A DNA stretch of 36,047 nt from positions 1 to 36,047 of the IMG/VR virus record IMGVR_UViG_3300050120_000032. One strand, 5' to 3'. Below the pieces are notes generated by a model. It did not search any database. It was not told the origin of the DNA and worked only from the letters and a program-made list of their open reading frames with translations. This DNA comes from a virus. Of the stretch, positions 36,013 to 36,047 are shown piece after piece. The first letter of the stretch is position 1. Each line of letters opens with the position of its first letter. The translations under genes and the position numbers were made by a program.

Positions 36013-36047
36013 TTTTTCCGGGCCATGTAAACGACATGTACTCCGAT

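Overview
This 36 kb window is an essentially complete temperate, P22-like (short-tailed podovirus-type) prophage inserted at the 3' end of a tRNA-Asn(GTT) gene. A 127-bp perfect direct repeat (1-127 and 35849-35975) carries the tRNA 3' half and brackets the element. 72 bp beyond the right repeat, including an intrinsic terminator, look like host DNA downstream of the tRNA. The host is probably a proteobacterium, most likely Burkholderiales. This is inferred only from the tRNA type and the flavour of the integrase, immunity and replication proteins as remembered from phage families; no host gene is present to prove it.

Layout. (1) Leftward early operon, 9581 down to 158: a pentapeptide-repeat protein, many small unknown and membrane proteins, RecT annealing protein, YqaJ-type exonuclease, DnaQ-like exonuclease, a C5-cytosine methyltransferase with a second gene overprinted on it, DUF551-like and other accessory proteins, a putative N6-adenine methyltransferase, an excisionase-like HTH protein and the tyrosine integrase next to attL. 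Most neighbouring genes overlap by ATGA, so translation is probably coupled. (2) Immunity region, about 9600-12050: an HTH repressor without a self-cleavage domain, followed in the same transcript by a lipoprotein and a terminator; divergent Cro-like and CII-position regulators. Two operator regions, each with a pair of AGCGTTACGCT sites 35 bp apart, lie at the leftward and rightward promoters in mirror orientation. (3) Rightward early operon, 12050-16546: NinB, DUF1364-like nuclease, T5orf172/GIY-YIG protein, replication initiator and DUF6475 partner, RusA resolvase, two very small membrane proteins and an unknown gene in the Q (late regulator) position, then a terminator. (4) Late packaging and virion genes, 16633-34104: small and large terminase, P22-type portal, scaffold, coat, gp4-like and gp10-like tail factors, a small beta-rich protein in the tail-needle slot, a 2OG-Fe(II) dioxygenase plus GNAT acetyltransferase pair, three ejection-type proteins (the last with an N-terminal muramidase), a reverse-oriented small membrane gene, and a tail fibre/spike with a small partner. 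(5) Lysis cassette, 34170-35773: membrane protein, holin, SAR endolysin, Rz and embedded Rz1.

The most notable observations are: a conserved-looking protein read in a second frame throughout most of the cytosine methyltransferase gene; mirror-image operator regions with conserved geometry; a likely leaderless cro message; a lipoprotein co-transcribed with the repressor; intrinsic terminators inside the portal gene and after the coat gene; an enzyme pair inside the tail module; and a left end that looks like attP rather than a host-phage junction, which suggests a tandem or excised circular copy (or an assembly effect). Everything here was read by eye; no database search was run.
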